DNA of 64,000 nucleotides. It comes from Dillenia suffruticosa (taxonomy: Eukaryota; Streptophyta; Magnoliopsida; Dilleniales; Dilleniaceae). The stretch covers positions 12,973,001 through 13,037,000 of the forward strand of contig JAVTVX010000027.1 in NCBI GenBank assembly GCA_033439265.1, written 5' to 3'. The position numbers and the translations under genes were made by a program. The notes beneath the pieces were generated by a model that was not told the origin of the DNA, did not search any database, and was given only the letters and a program-made list of their open reading frames with translations. Shown one piece after another: positions 12,030-24,439 of this stretch (the first letter of the stretch is position 1; the number at the start of each line of letters is the position of its first letter).

Positions 12030-12495
12030 TAAGTATCGACGAACCCGAACAGATTCTATTTGCGGATAACACACTAGGTTGGAAAGATCCAATAGGAACC
12101 TATCTAAAACACGAGCAACTACCAAACTCCCCGGTCAAAGCTGCTAAGCAAAAGCGCAAGATCACTCACTATGCCATCATCAATGAAAGTCTCTACAAGA
12201 AGTCTTACATTTACACATACCTGAAGTGCTTGACACCCGAGGAAGAGAGCTAGTGCTCAGAGAGATCTGCGAGGGGATATGTGACAATCATCGAGGTGCA
12301 CAGAACCTAGCGAACAAAACTATTCGACAAGGATACTACTGGCCTACCACGAAGGCTGTCGCGGATGATTATGTCAGAAGATGCAACAAATGACAACGAT
12401 TCTCATAAGTGTCACATCGGCCCTCTACCGAACTCAACCCAATAGCAAGCACGTGGCTATTCGTGCAATAGGGGATAGACTTCCTTGGGCCATTC
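12030..12495 (+). pseudogene. gypsy integrase, N-terminal part
   Basis: Contains LYKK and LTPEE near 12190-12245, then a zinc-binding region with GYYWPTTK near 12333 and RCNK at about 12379-12390. The codon after RCNK, expected to be the last zinc-binding Cys, is TGA (12391-12393). The frame is cut at GPF by the solo LTR at 12496. Confidence 0.8.
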
Positions 12496-14994
12496 TGTCA
12501 CGCCCCAACCCGCAGGTCAAGCATGCGAATAGACCGTCGTGACTTCTCGAGGCACGGGTCTGCCCTACTCGCACACTGAGATGATGCAAGGCTAATATTT
12601 TGACAATATCATGACCCTGCTCATCATCTTAAGTCAAATCATACAGCGGAAGATTTGAAGAAAAATATTTTTCAGAAATTTCTTTAAAACATTTGTCTCC
12701 AATTTACATATAATATTTATATGCACGGTCCAATCGTAAACAAAGATGGATATGAATACTTACCCAATAGTATCTCTCATTAGAATTCGTGGAACAGTAC
12801 CTCAATGTAAGTTGAGTGTAGTATAAGCTGAAAATTTTAAATATGAGGGGGTGAGTATAATCCACATAATCAGTGAGTGAGATGCAATGACTATATAATG
12901 ACAATAAATGAATTTATGAGAGTAGCAAATCAAATCATCATTTTCAAATTTATATTCATTTGCAACATATCATATAATTCAAAATAATATGCATTTTGAT
13001 CATAATCATATATCATGGGGTGTCAATCGGTAATAAAATATATTATTTCAAGACATACCACAAACATTAAAATATTTTTAAATCACATTTCAAAATTTAT
13101 TTATAAAAATCATGATCAAACTATTTTTCATTTAAAGTCGAAAATAGTTCGTCCCACTCACCTTGATTGGGGAGGGTACACCGCTTCCTCTAACTATTCT
13201 CGTTTTTCGAATGAGTCGCCTCTCGTACGAAAATTTAATCCTACGCCTAGGTTAAACAATATATAATTTATCAATTATTTCGATAATATCATATCATAGG
13301 ATTACGAATTGTATATGGAAATGTTTTTCTTTAAAGTACAATCTCAAATTCCATATTTAGAAAATTTTCAATTTCAAATTTCTAAAATTCAACTCTGCGT
13401 AGTTTTGGGAGAAACTTCATATCTCCCTGTGTACTTCTTTAATTTAAGTGATTCTTATCTTTAATAAAAAAAAAAGATATTGAACTAAAATCTTTCAGTT
13501 TATACTATCTTCAGATTTTATATGTATAATTTTATAAAAATCCTTTTTAATTTCAGTTTTGGCTTTAAAAACTACTTCTATGCAGTTTTTGTAAAAATAT
13601 TATAACTTTCTGCCTACTACTGCGATTTGAGTGATCTTTAGCTTAAATTAAAGATAAGTCAGAGACCTAAAACTTTCATGGTTTAAGTTTCTCCAAATTC
13701 TATATAGACGATATTGTAAAAATTGACACAAAATACTAGTCGTACATAGAGTATGAAATAGAGTAGGTGAAATATGCTGAGCTTTTAAAAATCACTAAAA
13801 ATCGATTTTTTCATGAAATGTTTCACATAATATATCATTTTAAAGTTTAAGAAATCTACTTTATACAAGAATAAATGCTTAGATTTTTGACTCCTATAGA
13901 ATGAGATATCATATCAAGATTACAAAATACTCAAATCTGAAATTTAATATCTAATATGTTAGTATGGATACTAATGTAACTACTTAACAAATAATTTAAT
14001 CCTTATATAAGTTAAAACATGTTACCTTTTTTGTAAACTCTCTTCCTAACAATATACGCCCGTGCTCCTTTTAAATCCTTGAATTTTTTTTTCTTCTCAC
14101 CTTATCACCAAAATTAAATCACAACATATGAATACAATACTCTATACCTCCATTTTGAAATTAAAATTTCCAATAATACTCTTATCTCTTTGGGTTCATA
14201 GTTGAACTTAATTTTAGATATGGAGTCTTCATATTTTCATCCAAGGGAAGATGAATGAAGAAAAAAGTGAATCAATTTTTCAAAACAAGTTTATTTATAA
14301 ACCTAACAAAATATCCTTGACTATTAGATCATCACATACATTATCTCAACTATTTACTTGTCCTATCACTTAAATCATACAATTGTTGATTCAAGTAAGC
14401 TTCATGCATTCCATTAGGAGTCTTGTTGGACGTCCATGTCAATGGGGAGGATTGTACAAGCTAACCCAATAGTCTTTCAAGCAAAAATTTCTATCCAATG
14501 AGTTTTCATGCATAAATTCTCATCCAATGAGATTTCTTAAATGTGGAATCATCACATGTGGCTACTAACCAAACTTTCTACTCTCTTGTCCAATCATTTG
14601 GCTCCAATTGTCTATCCTTGAGTGGTTTACAATCAAATCCCTCAACTTTCCTTAATTACATTTAGACCCCTAACTTTTAATAATTTGTATTTTTTATCCC
14701 TATGAAATTTTGTTTGAAATTTCTTAAAAATATGAAAAAATTTTTAAATATCTTTATTTAAGTGTGTAGGCTTTCTTTAGCCATTTTTGACTTCTTTAGG
14801 CCTTGCTGGCGCTTGCTGAGAAGATTTTCGGCTTACCGAAAAAATTTTCTGTTTTAGCGATTTTGAGACAAATTTTCAAAATAAATAAATAGATAATTAA
14901 AATTATATTTTAGATATCTCAAAAGGATGTTAATATATATTTAGAATTATGAGAAGTAGTACATGATATAAAGTCACCGAAAATCGGTATTACA
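12496..14994 (+). mobile_element. Solo LTR (2,499 bp) inserted in the gypsy integrase
   Basis: Starts TGTCACGCCCC and ends GGTATTACA (TG...CA). It is flanked by a perfect 5-bp duplication cattc (12491-12495 and 14995-14999). Removing the insert and one cattc restores the integrase frame GPF-LRATEQRKF across the junction. No coding domain and no second LTR are present, so it is a solo LTR left by unequal recombination. The TGTCACGCCCC start occurs in several large plant gypsy families; the lineage is not resolved. Confidence 0.9.
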
Positions 14995-14999
14995 CATTC

Positions 15000-15790
15000 C
15001 TACGAGCTACCGAGCAGCGAAAGTTCCTGGTCATGGCTATCGGCTATTTTACTAAGTGGGTAGAAGCTGAAACGTTAGTCTAGATAACTATCAGTAAGAT
15101 ACAAAATTTCATATGAACATCCATCGTCACCAGATTTGACGTGCTCCACATCCTCATCACCGACAATGGCAAGTAGTTCGACAACAAAAGTTTTCAAGAT
15201 TTTTGCGACAGATTATAAATCTAATATCATTTTACATCCGCGCATACTTTCATACCAATGGTCTTGCTGAAGTAATGAACAGAACAATCTTACAAGAACT
15301 GAAGGCCTCATTAGATGTAGCCAAGAGCCGCAGGATGGAGGAGCTCTACAGCATCCTATGGGCCTACAGAACAATGCCCCAAAGGGCAATGGGAGAGATA
15401 CTGTTTAGTCTAACTGACGACTGCGAAGCAGTAATATTAGTGGAAATCGACATCCACTTGCTCCGAGTAGATGAATACGAGCCCGAGCAGAATGAATCAA
15501 TGTTACGTGAATGACTAGACTTGCTTCCTAAGTTATGAGAGACTATATCCGTTTGATAGCAGCTTACCAACAGCAATTGGCATAGTATTCAATAGGCGGG
15601 TCAGGGCTAAGGCATTCAAGCCTGGCGATTTGGTACTGAGAAGAGTACAGTCTATCGGACAGCCTCAAATAGGAGGAAAGCTAGTGCCCAATTGGAAAGG
15701 ACCTTATCAAGTACATGCAGAAGTCTAACTAGGAACATATCTCCTAATAGCCTAGACGGTTCAATTGTGCCCAGGACCTAGAACTCTGAG
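15000..15790 (+). pseudogene. gypsy integrase, catalytic and C-terminal part
   Basis: Resumes directly after the solo LTR with YFTKWVEAET, then LITDNG (an acidic catalytic Asp at 15162-15164) and NGLAEVMNRTILQELKA. The block WAYRTMPQRAMGEILFSLT follows near 15360-15410. Stops and frameshifts break it. A weak terminal region lies to about 15790. Confidence 0.85.
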
Positions 15791-15889
15791 AATTTGCGTA
15801 TCTACTATTAGTAATGATGATTACCCTATCAGTTCTAACAGAACAGTCTGGTGAAACTGTCAAAACTCTATCTATCATTTGATTTGCTA

Positions 15890-16290
15890 TTATGTCCTTA
15901 CCGAACATAGCGTGTCATCAATAAGGGATATGAATCCCAAACGGGTGGACACGGACCATCCTATTGTTAAGATTCTCTCTCTCGCATGGCCTACTGAATG
16001 TAGCATGTCGTTAATAACAGACATGATTTCCCAATGGGTGGATACGGCCCATCCCATCATTAAGATTCTCTCTCTCGGATGTTTTACCAAATGTAGCATG
16101 TCGTCAATAAGGGATATGACTCCTTGACGGTAAGGCACGACATATCTTCTCGTTGAGATTCACTCTCTCACTCTCTCTCTCTAATGCCCTACCAAACATA
16201 GCGTCTAATGGATAAGAGACATGACTCCCAGACTAATAGATACAACCCATCTCCTCATCAAAATCCTCTCTCACTCCTCTATTCGAAACA
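15890..16290 (+). repeat. ~93-bp tandem repeat in the 3' untranslated region of the gypsy element
   Basis: Four diverged copies are marked by 'agcgtgtcatcaataaggga'-like starts at about 15909, 16002 and 16095 (period 93), with a last longer one at about 16200. Each carries 'gggtggacacggaccatc', 'aagattctctctctc' or relatives. The array lies between the end of pol and the 3' LTR. Confidence 0.8.
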
Positions 16291-17295
16291 TAATGCATCG
16301 GTTGAGATTTTTGTAGCAAGACATACAAACCAGAAAGCCAATTAAACAAATCGAATAATATTATTATTCATATTGCGGATAAAAGACATGCATACAGTAT
16401 GATCCTAAAGGAGGAAAGAAATTCATTTGTTAATATTATTATAAGACAGCAATGAGAAGGACAAGAACTGGATAATGCAAAAGAGATATCACATAATGGA
16501 AGAAAAATTATGAAAGTTTTATAAGAGAAATTGGAAAGGGCTTTGTAGAAGTAGGAGTTTCCCAAAACGAGGTCGAAGAGGTGCATTAAGCTCTGCACCT
16601 TCTCCATCGCTTGACCTTCCCCAACTCCCCAACTCCTCCTGTTGGCATATTCGAAAAAGGCTGAGGAAGAACCCTCAACCACCAGTTACACCAAGGGATA
16701 GGATAATGATTTTGATCTCGAGAAAAGAGCTTCCATCCCCAATAGAAATCTCCCTTGTTTGAGCTTGGATCTCTCTATACCCGAAGCCAGCATCTTCAAG
16801 GAAACTCGACAAACTCCATCACGATGCCAAGATCCCAAACGAGATGATGGTACCTTATATCGACAGCCCCATTTTTGATAGTACCTAATATCAATAAAAG
16901 CTTTCTAACGCACTAAATTTCGAAACTTGAAGCCCATAATCAAGCTATCCCTAAGGCGTGATGACTCTTAGCGAAAGGATTTCAATAAGTTGATTTCAAA
17001 CCTTTCTCTAGTTCACTTCGTGACAAATGTTGAAGTCTTCATCCCTATTTATAACCGCAGAGACATAATCCTTATGATGGGAGGCAATTGAAACGTTTCA
17101 ATGGTAAATATGCGCAATGAATGAGAATTCAAGCTTTCCAACTCCCCACCAAACAGTTATTCCGGGATCATTTATTTGGTAGTTATCTTCATTAAACATT
17201 CTCACGACCTTCTAGGTAACAACATTTAGACTTGCTCCTCATGCCTTTTTTCCCTTTCCCTTCCTCAAAATGATACGCGGAGTAGGGGTAAACGA
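16290..17295 (+). other. 3' non-coding internal region of the gypsy element
   Basis: No coding domain recognised. It ends in a weak purine-rich stretch (gcggagtaggggtaaacga) immediately before the 3' LTR, a possible decayed polypurine tract. Confidence 0.5.
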
Positions 17296-17985
17296 TGTTA
17301 CATAGACTAAAAGCCCATTAGCATGTGATATAGGCCTTGGGCCAAACAAGCAAGATGAGTTGTAAACTTACCGAGATGCGACGTTTGCACAAGCACATTC
17401 ACCTTATTGGTCCCCAATGACCAGACCTCACTCGGTAGCTAAACCTCCTCACCACTTGATGTTCAATCAGCTTGGGATAATATTTGCTTTTTCATAAAAC
17501 ACAGGAACAGGATCCCATAAAAAAAGAAGGGAATTTTTGAATTCCATCCGATATGGAAGGTAATCTCCCTGTAAATTCTAATTTCCCTTACTTGGCAAGA
17601 CTCCAGAACTCCTAAGATTTCATTTGATTCCAATAAATCTCGGAATGTCTCTATAAGAAAGTTAGGGTTTTAGCACCCCTAAGGCATACGGAACTCATAC
17701 GGATAACCTATATATATTATATCGATGGAAAAGACAGGTAAGTTCCCTTGCTTTTAGAACTCACACAAAAACATACAAAGGTGCAAACTTACCTATCAGT
17801 TTGTTCTTTCTCTTTTCGAAAACTACTTTCTGACTTAAGTGTCAGAATCTCCCCCGTTGGGGCATTCTCCGGTGATCTTTTGCAGGTCTCATCGGTCAAG
17901 ATCATTGGTTAAGATCTCTAAGCAACCAGTAACCCATTCAAGTCAATAGAGCTATCATTTGTGGAGTTTAGACCCACCAACAACA
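17296..17985 (+). repeat. 3' LTR of the gypsy element
   Basis: Begins TGTTACATAGAC and ends CAACAACA. It pairs with 8767-9454. The many substitutions and small indels between the two LTRs indicate an old insertion. Confidence 0.9.
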
Positions 17986-18237
17986 TAAATAGTTTTATAT
18001 CAAAATCTTAATATTACATATATAATTTTATGTAAAATTTAAAAAAATCATAATATTAAATTTTTATTTGTTATTTTAAATTCAGTAGAGTTGAGTTAAC
18101 AATTATGTGGATTGCCAGTGAGCCCTCAAATGCTGACTTAGCAGCCTACATAGGTTGTTAACTCGTCACTTGCTAAGAAAGAGTTTGGGTTTCAAGCTCC
18201 AACTTTGCCTTCATGTCGCCATGGCTATGATGGTAAC

Positions 18238-18410
18238 TCTATGTATTCATTGAAAAGAGTTGAAATTACCATCATGTCTATCCAATTAGATTTCCCTCTT
18301 CCTAGTATATTCTTGAGTATTCATATATTTAATATCCTTATTCTTACCATATGCTCTTTATCTCCAAAAACATTGATATTCTCTAGCCTAGTTCAAGTCC
18401 AACAAATACA
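18238..18410 (+). repeat. Left copy of a dispersed direct repeat (partner 24440-24640)
   Basis: Sequence from 'tatgtattcattgaa' to 'agcctagttcaagt' matches 24440-24640 in the same orientation with scattered changes. It ends 4 bp before the minus-strand copia LTR at 18414. Confidence 0.7.
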
Positions 18411-18413
18411 CAA

Positions 18414-18645
18414 TGTTGGTGGAGAATAAAGAATGGACTCTTCGAATTGTAAAATTTTTCTCACTCACTTTTATTCATTCAAATTGAACATTATTTATAA
18501 AAATACGATACTTTGTAAATGACACACATTGGAACTTGTGACACTTTGGAACTTACTAAGCGATCTTAGATATTCGTAACTTATTAATTTAGACTACTAA
18601 ATACATATTATTTATTCTAATTAATACAAGTTTATGTTTCCAACA
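18414..18645 (-). repeat. 3' LTR (232 bp) of the minus-strand copia copy
   Basis: On the minus strand it begins TGTTGGAAAC directly after a polypurine tract (aagaggagg) and ends CCACCAACA. It follows the RNase H end of the minus copia copy, as a 3' LTR should. No matching 5' LTR was found. Confidence 0.7.
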
Positions 18646-20865
18646 CCTCCTCTTAAACTTGTAATTCAACCTTTGATAACTCTAAGAGTAGCTCTTAATC
18701 TTCAAAAATCTTCAAACTTTATAGTTTTTGTAAATATGTCAGCAACTTGATCATTAGACGTCACATGCTTGAGCTGAATCACCTTCTTCGCAATGTATTC
18801 TCGGATGTAATGGTACTTGGTGTCGATATGCTTGCTTCTATCATTAAAAAACTGAATTTTTTCTTAATGCTATTGTTGATTTGTTATAAAAAAAATACCA
18901 GTAGCCCCATCTTGTTCAAATGTTAGAACCTTTAGAAGACTCCTTATCCGAATGGCATGACAATCACAGAAAGCTGCTCAACGTACTCAGCTTCATAGAT
19001 TGAAAGAGTGATAATTGGCTATTTCTTTGAACTCCAAGCAAATGTAGTCGCACCCATAAAAAAAAACCACTTGTACTTTTTCAATCATCATCTCCTCCCC
19101 AATCACTATCACTAAACTCATACAATCTGAAATTATTTGCAACAGTATAAAATAAGCCATGATTCAATGTTCCTTTAATATATCGAAAAATCCTAATATA
19201 TCGAAGAATCCTCTTGGTTGCCTCCATGTAAGTCATAGTTGGAGCTTCCATCTATAAACTAATGACACCAATACCATACAAAGTATCCGGTCTTGTACAA
19301 GTCAGAAACCGTAACCTTCCAACTAATCTTCTAAACATCATTGAGTTTACCTTTTTAGCTCGTCAAACTTTGAGAACTTGATTCCACACTCCACAAGTAT
19401 AGTAACTGAATTGATTTTATCCATTTTAAACTCTTTCAAGATTGCTTATCCATAAATCCTCTAAGAGAGAAAAATCCCTTCTTCACTTTGCCTTACCACA
19501 ATTCCAAAATAATAGGACATAAACCCCAAATTAGTCATCTCAAATTTTTCAGACATTTTCCTTTTGAATTCTTCAACCATCATCAAATTACAACCTATGA
19601 AAATTAAGTCATCAACATATAAATACACATGCATAATCTCTCCAACCTATGACTTCTTCACATATAAAGCATGTTCGTAAGGGCACTTAAAAAACCATTT
19701 TTCTAAAAATATTTGTCAATGCACATATACCAGGCCCTTGAAGTTTGTTTGATACCATATAAAGCCTTTTTCAACCTTAGCACTTTCTCTTCTTGACCTT
19801 TAACAACGTAACCCAATGATTGCGGCACATAAACTTCTTCCAGCGTGCCATTCAAAAAAGCATATTTTACATCCATTTGAAAAATCTTCCAATTTTGTTG
19901 AGTAGTCAAAGAAATAATTAGCCGGATAGTTTCCAAGCGAGTTACTTATACAAAGATTTCATCATAGTCAATTCTGACTATTTGGGTGAATCCTTTTGCA
20001 ACAAGTCAAGTTTTGTATTTTTCTACTTCTCCTTTAATATTTTTCTTTACTTTGTAAATCCATTTTACTACAACAGATTGTTTTCGTATTGGGAGTGTTG
20101 TCAATTGCCAAGTATCATTCATTTCAATGGCTTTTATCTCTTCATTCATAGCTAATCTCCATCTTTCAACTTGGATTGCTTCTTCTTCCTTGGCCTCAAC
20201 AAAATTTGCCTTCTCATTTTTGTTGAAATGCATTTTATAGTTTACAGCAAAGTGATTTCATCCTTGACAATTGTAACACTGTATACTAGATGCTCGACCA
20301 CAGCCTATTTGAAACTAGCCACCTCTACCTTGTCCTCTTGATTTTTGTTGTTGACCATCTGGTTTCTCATTATTAGTAAAATTTCTGCCTCTCCTTCCTC
20401 TTCCATGTCCTCCTCAAATCCAGCCTTGACCTCTTCCACTTAGTCTTTCTTGGCGTCGGCCTCCGCTACTTCCACCAGTAAATTATTGTTGTGTATCCTC
20501 TTTTTCATTTACATTTAATTTAACCTGTAATGCTTGGTCGAAAGGCTTTTCTCTTTTCTTCAATCTTTCTTCATGGGCTTGTAAAGAACCTAAAAGTTAA
20601 TCAATTAACATTTGCTCCAAATCATGCAACTCTTCGATTGCAATCACAACATAATCAAATTTTGGAATCAACGAATGGAGAATTTTTTCAATCACACGAA
20701 CATTGTCCATCCTTTCTCCATATCATCTTAGTTCATTAACAATTCCCAGAACTCTATTAAAATATTCTTCAACAGATTCAGAGCTCTTCATTTTCATATT
20801 TTCATACTCATCTCTCATGGTTCGCAGACGTACTTTAATAATTTGTCATTTCCAATGGGTGTCAT
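18646..20865 (-). pseudogene. Ty1/copia copy A (minus strand): gag joined to RT/RNase H, integrase deleted
   Basis: Read right to left: a gag block (LRTMRDEYENMKMKSSESVEE, about 20840-20765), a Gly/Arg-rich stretch, and a CCHC-like knuckle at about 20240-20285 whose last Cys is Tyr, with an internal stop. It then passes directly into RT (WQLTTLPIRKQ, WIYKVKK, VLRLKKALYGIKQ). The catalytic YVDD codons lie at 19608-19619, and the RNase H end (HYIREYIAKKV) near 18790. Protease and integrase are absent, and frameshifts and stops are frequent. The pol parts are very similar to copy B at 20866-23793 in inverted orientation. Confidence 0.85.
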
Positions 20866-23793
20866 TAATAAAAATTGATAAAACATTTCGAGTATTGAAT
20901 AGCTTTTGGCAAAGGGATATGGGATAACAATGAACCAAAATGGGCTTGTTATGAAAGATGGAAAAAGAAGACTGATTGCAAAAGTGTCATTATCAAAGAA
21001 TAACATGTTTAAGCTAAAGATCAACACTAATATCCCTAAGTGTTTAAAGGTTACTGCAGGTGATACAACATGGTTGTGGAATCTTAGGATGGATCACTTA
21101 AATTTTGATGAATTGGAGCTGATGTCCAAGAAATGGTTGGTGTATGGTTTACCTCTCATAAACCATCCCAATCAAAATATGTGAAGGTTGTATGTACGGT
21201 AAGCAAACTAGGAGGAGTTTTCCGAAGGAGTCTTTCTCTCAAGTCTCACAACTACTTGATTTGATACATGCTGATATATGTGGGCTTTTCAACCCAAATT
21301 CGTATGGGAAGAGCAGGTATTTTTGATTGTTTGTTGATAACTATACTCGTAAAACTTGGGTTTATTTTTTGAAGAAAAAATCTGAGACATTTAAAGTTTT
21401 CAAAATATTCAAAACTCAAGTTGAGAATGAAAGGGGCTGCCTAACTAAAACTATTCAAACTAATCAAGAATAAGAGTTCACATCACAAAAGTTTAATCAA
21501 TTTTGTAATTATCATGGTATCCAACACTTATTGACTGTTCCAAGGTCACATCAACAAAACGGTATGGTGGAACGAAAAAATAGAACCATCCTTAACATGT
21601 CTCGTAGTATGCTGAAAGGTAAGAGGATGCCAAAAGAGTTTTGGGTTAAGGCAATTGCATGTGCAATCTATCTGATAAACAAAAGTCTCACAATGAAATT
21701 GAAGCAAATGACTCCACAAGAAGCATGGAGTGAGAAAAAACCAAATATTTCACACTTAAAAGTATTTAGCAGTATTGGTTATTTATGTTCATGTTCCTGA
21801 TGAGACAAAAAGCAAATTGGACGATAAAAGTGAAAAGATTGTATTCATGGGATATACAAAACATTCTAAGTGTTACAAATTTTATAATCCTCAGAATGGA
21901 AAAATTATTGTCAGTAAAGATGTAGAGTTTGATGAAGATGGCTATTGGGAATGGAATATTCCTCAAGATGAAAATTATAACTTTCTTTCTTTATTTGATA
22001 ATTATGTTTCTGCAGACCAATCTCCAGACCAAGTTGTTGCTGCTACTACATCACAAACTTCTCCTTGTGCACCTCAAACAAATCAAGCGGCTGCTACTTC
22101 GCCACAAACTCCACTACGTGCACCTCAATCAAATCACGCAAAATTTTCCCCTCAAAGCTCTTCTGAGAGGCCTCCTCGTATGCGAAGTTTGGAAGAAATC
22201 TATGTAGAAATGGAAGAACTCAATGATTCCACTATTTTTTTGTTTATTTACAGACACAGAGCCAATAAATTTTGAAGAAGTAGTCCAAGATGAAAGATGG
22301 AGATTAGCTATAGATGAAGAAATAAAAGCCATTGAAAGGAATGATACTTGGCAGTTGACAACACTCCCAATACGAAAACAATATGTTATAGTAAAATGGA
22401 TTTACAAAGTGAAGAAAAATACTAAAGAAGAAGTAGAAAAATACAAAGCTCGGCTTGTTGCAAAGAGATTCACCCAAAAAGTTGGAATTGACTATGATAA
22501 AGTTTTGCACCAGTAGCTCACTTGCAAACTATCCCGCTAATTATTTCTTTGGCTACTCAACAAAACTAGAAGATTTTTCAAATGGATGTAAAATCTATCT
22601 TCTTGAATGGCACGTTGGAAGAAGAAGTCTATGTGCAGCAACATTGGGTTGCATTGTTAAAGGTCAAGAAGAGAAGATGCTAAGGTTGAAAAAGGTTTTA
22701 TACGGTCTCAAACAATCTCCAAGGGCCTGGTATACATGCATTGATGAATATTTTTAGGAAAATGATTTTTTTAAGTGCTCTTATGAACATGCTTTATATG
22801 TAAAGAAGTCACAGGTTGGAGTGATTATGTATGTGTGTCTATATGTTGATAACTTAATTTTCACAAGTGGTAATTTGATGATGGTTGAAGAATTCAAAAG
22901 GAAAATGTCTGAAAATTTTGAGATACTGATTTTGAGCTTATGTCCTATTATCTTGGAATTGAGGTAACACAAAGTGAAGAAGGGATTTTTCTCTCTCAGA
23001 GGACTTATGCAGAAGTAATCTTAAAAGATTTTAAGATGGATAAAATCAATTCAGTTACTATACTTGTGGAGTGTGGAATCAAAGTTCTCAAAGTTTGACG
23101 ATACTGAAAAGGTAAACCCAATGATATTTAGAAGATTAGTTGGAAGGTTATGGTTTCTGACTTGTACAAGACCGAATATTTTGTATGGTGTTGGTATCAT
23201 TAGTCGATACATGGAAGCTTCAACTATGACTCACATAAAGGCAACCAAGAGAATTCTTCGATATATTAAAGGAACATTGGATTATGGTTTATTTTATACT
23301 ACTACAAATAATTTCAGATTGTATGGGTTTAGTGATAGTGATTGGGGAAGAGATGTTGATGATCAAAAGTACAAGAGGTTTTGTTTTCTTTATGGATGCG
23401 ACTGTATTTGCTTGGAGTTCAAAGAAATAGCCAATTGTCACTCTTTCAACCTGTGAGGCTGAGCACGTTACAGCAGTTTTCTGTGTTTGTCATGCCATTT
23501 GGATGAGGAGTCTTCTACAGATTCTAACATTTGAATACGATTGGGCTACTGATATTTTTATTGATAACAAATCAACAATAGTCTTGGGAAAAATTCAGTT
23601 TTTCATGATAGAAAGAAATATATCGACACCAAGTACCAATACATTCGAGAATGCATTGCAAAGAAGGTGTTTCAGCTCAAGTCTGTGACGTTTAAGGATC
23701 AAGTTGCTGATATATTTGCAAAAACTCTAAAGTTTGAAGATTTTTGGAGATTGAGAGCTACTCTTGGAGTTATCAAAGGTTGTGACATCTAAA
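20866..23793 (+). pseudogene. Ty1/copia copy B (plus strand): integrase, RT and RNase H, gag missing
   Basis: Opens in the pre-integrase region (LAKGYGITMNQNG). Then follow the zinc-binding motif CEGCMYGK (about 21185), integrase (PRSHQQNGMVERKNRTI, about 21534) and RT (WQLTTLPIRKQ, about 22350; LKKVLYGLKQSPRAWY, about 22690). The RT site reads YVDN instead of YVDD at 22842-22853. RNase H follows (YGFSDSDWG, about 23325) and IFAKTLKFEDFWRLRATLGVIKG ends near 23793. Stops and shifts interrupt it. Similarity to copy A stops within the codons after VIKG, so its 3' LTR is missing. Confidence 0.85.
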
Positions 23794-24300
23794 TTTAGAC
23801 TACAAAGTATATACGGTAATCAGTGTATTTGATACAAAGTATTTGACGTCTAAGGCCCACATATACAATAGTAAAATTCCTTTAAAAATTAAATTTGCCT
23901 GCAGTAAGGTACATATGTACAAAGTTTGGTCCTGATCATTTTTCAGATTTTCTTACGAATGTGATATTTAAAGATAAATATGGAATGTATGAATAATATG
24001 GATTCAAAGTATACACAAAAAAAGATGCTGAAAATGAAACAGCTCTACAACCAATAAGCCTCTTGAAATGTGTTTACAATGTTGTTATTAGAGATATGAA
24101 TGAAAGAGAATTATATGAAGTCAAAAACGACTTGAAATGACTGAAAGAAGCCTATGAAAATCTGAAAAAAAAAAATTTGTTGAAATCATGAATGAATGTG
24201 AAGAATCTAGCAGCGATGAAGATGCATTGAAAATTTAAAAAATAAATAAATTCTAAATTAAGAGGGTATAATATTGAAATAGTTAATTTAGTATTTATTG
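23794..24300 (+). pseudogene. Unrecognised coding-like remnant
   Basis: A plus-strand frame with few stops between about 23900 and 24235 contains ICTKFGPDHFSDFLTN, VYTKKDAENETALQPISLL and a terminal acidic run (NECEESSSDED). I do not recognise the family. The nearby TATA-like ctataaatag at 24423-24432 and the repeated downstream segment would fit a retroelement or pararetroviral 3' end plus promoter; that is speculation. Confidence 0.3.
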
Positions 24301-24422
24301 TACGGAGAAAATAAAGAGTCTAAAGTCATATGAAGAGTTATGAGTTTATTATTCAAATAAATTTTGGATTTCAAAGAGTCATGGTGTGATTACTAGATAT
24401 CTCTTAGTTTGTATATTAAGTG

Positions 24423-24432
24423 CTACTATAAA
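24423..24432 (+). promoter_or_regulatory. TATA-box-like element upstream of the repeated segment
   Basis: ctataaatag lies just before the segment duplicated at 18238-18410 and 24440-24640. This is an LTR-like or pararetrovirus-like promoter arrangement. Function is inferred only. Confidence 0.35.
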
Positions 24433-24439
24433 TAGGTAG

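Larger units (their letters stand above)
8767..17985 (+). mobile_element. Degenerate Ty3/gypsy LTR retrotransposon, Tat-type, with nested solo LTR
   Basis: Two similar LTRs (8767-9454 and 17296-17985), both TG...CA, bracket remnants of protease, reverse transcriptase, RNase H, a second archaeal-type RNase H and integrase in Ty3/gypsy order. The flanks taaaa (8762-8766) and taaat (17986-17990) look like a 5-bp target duplication with one change. The gag region is missing: protease sequence begins about 60 bp after the primer-binding site. Stops and frameshifts run throughout, so the element is dead. Without the inserted solo LTR it would be about 6.7 kb. Confidence 0.9.

Noticed and set aside
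12496..14994. Complete LTR element in the gypsy integrase
   Set aside because: No second LTR, primer site or coding domain was found inside; a solo LTR explains all features.
15879..16138. Two opposite 82-codon frames
   Set aside because: Both are read-through of the 93-bp tandem repeat in the gypsy 3' region.
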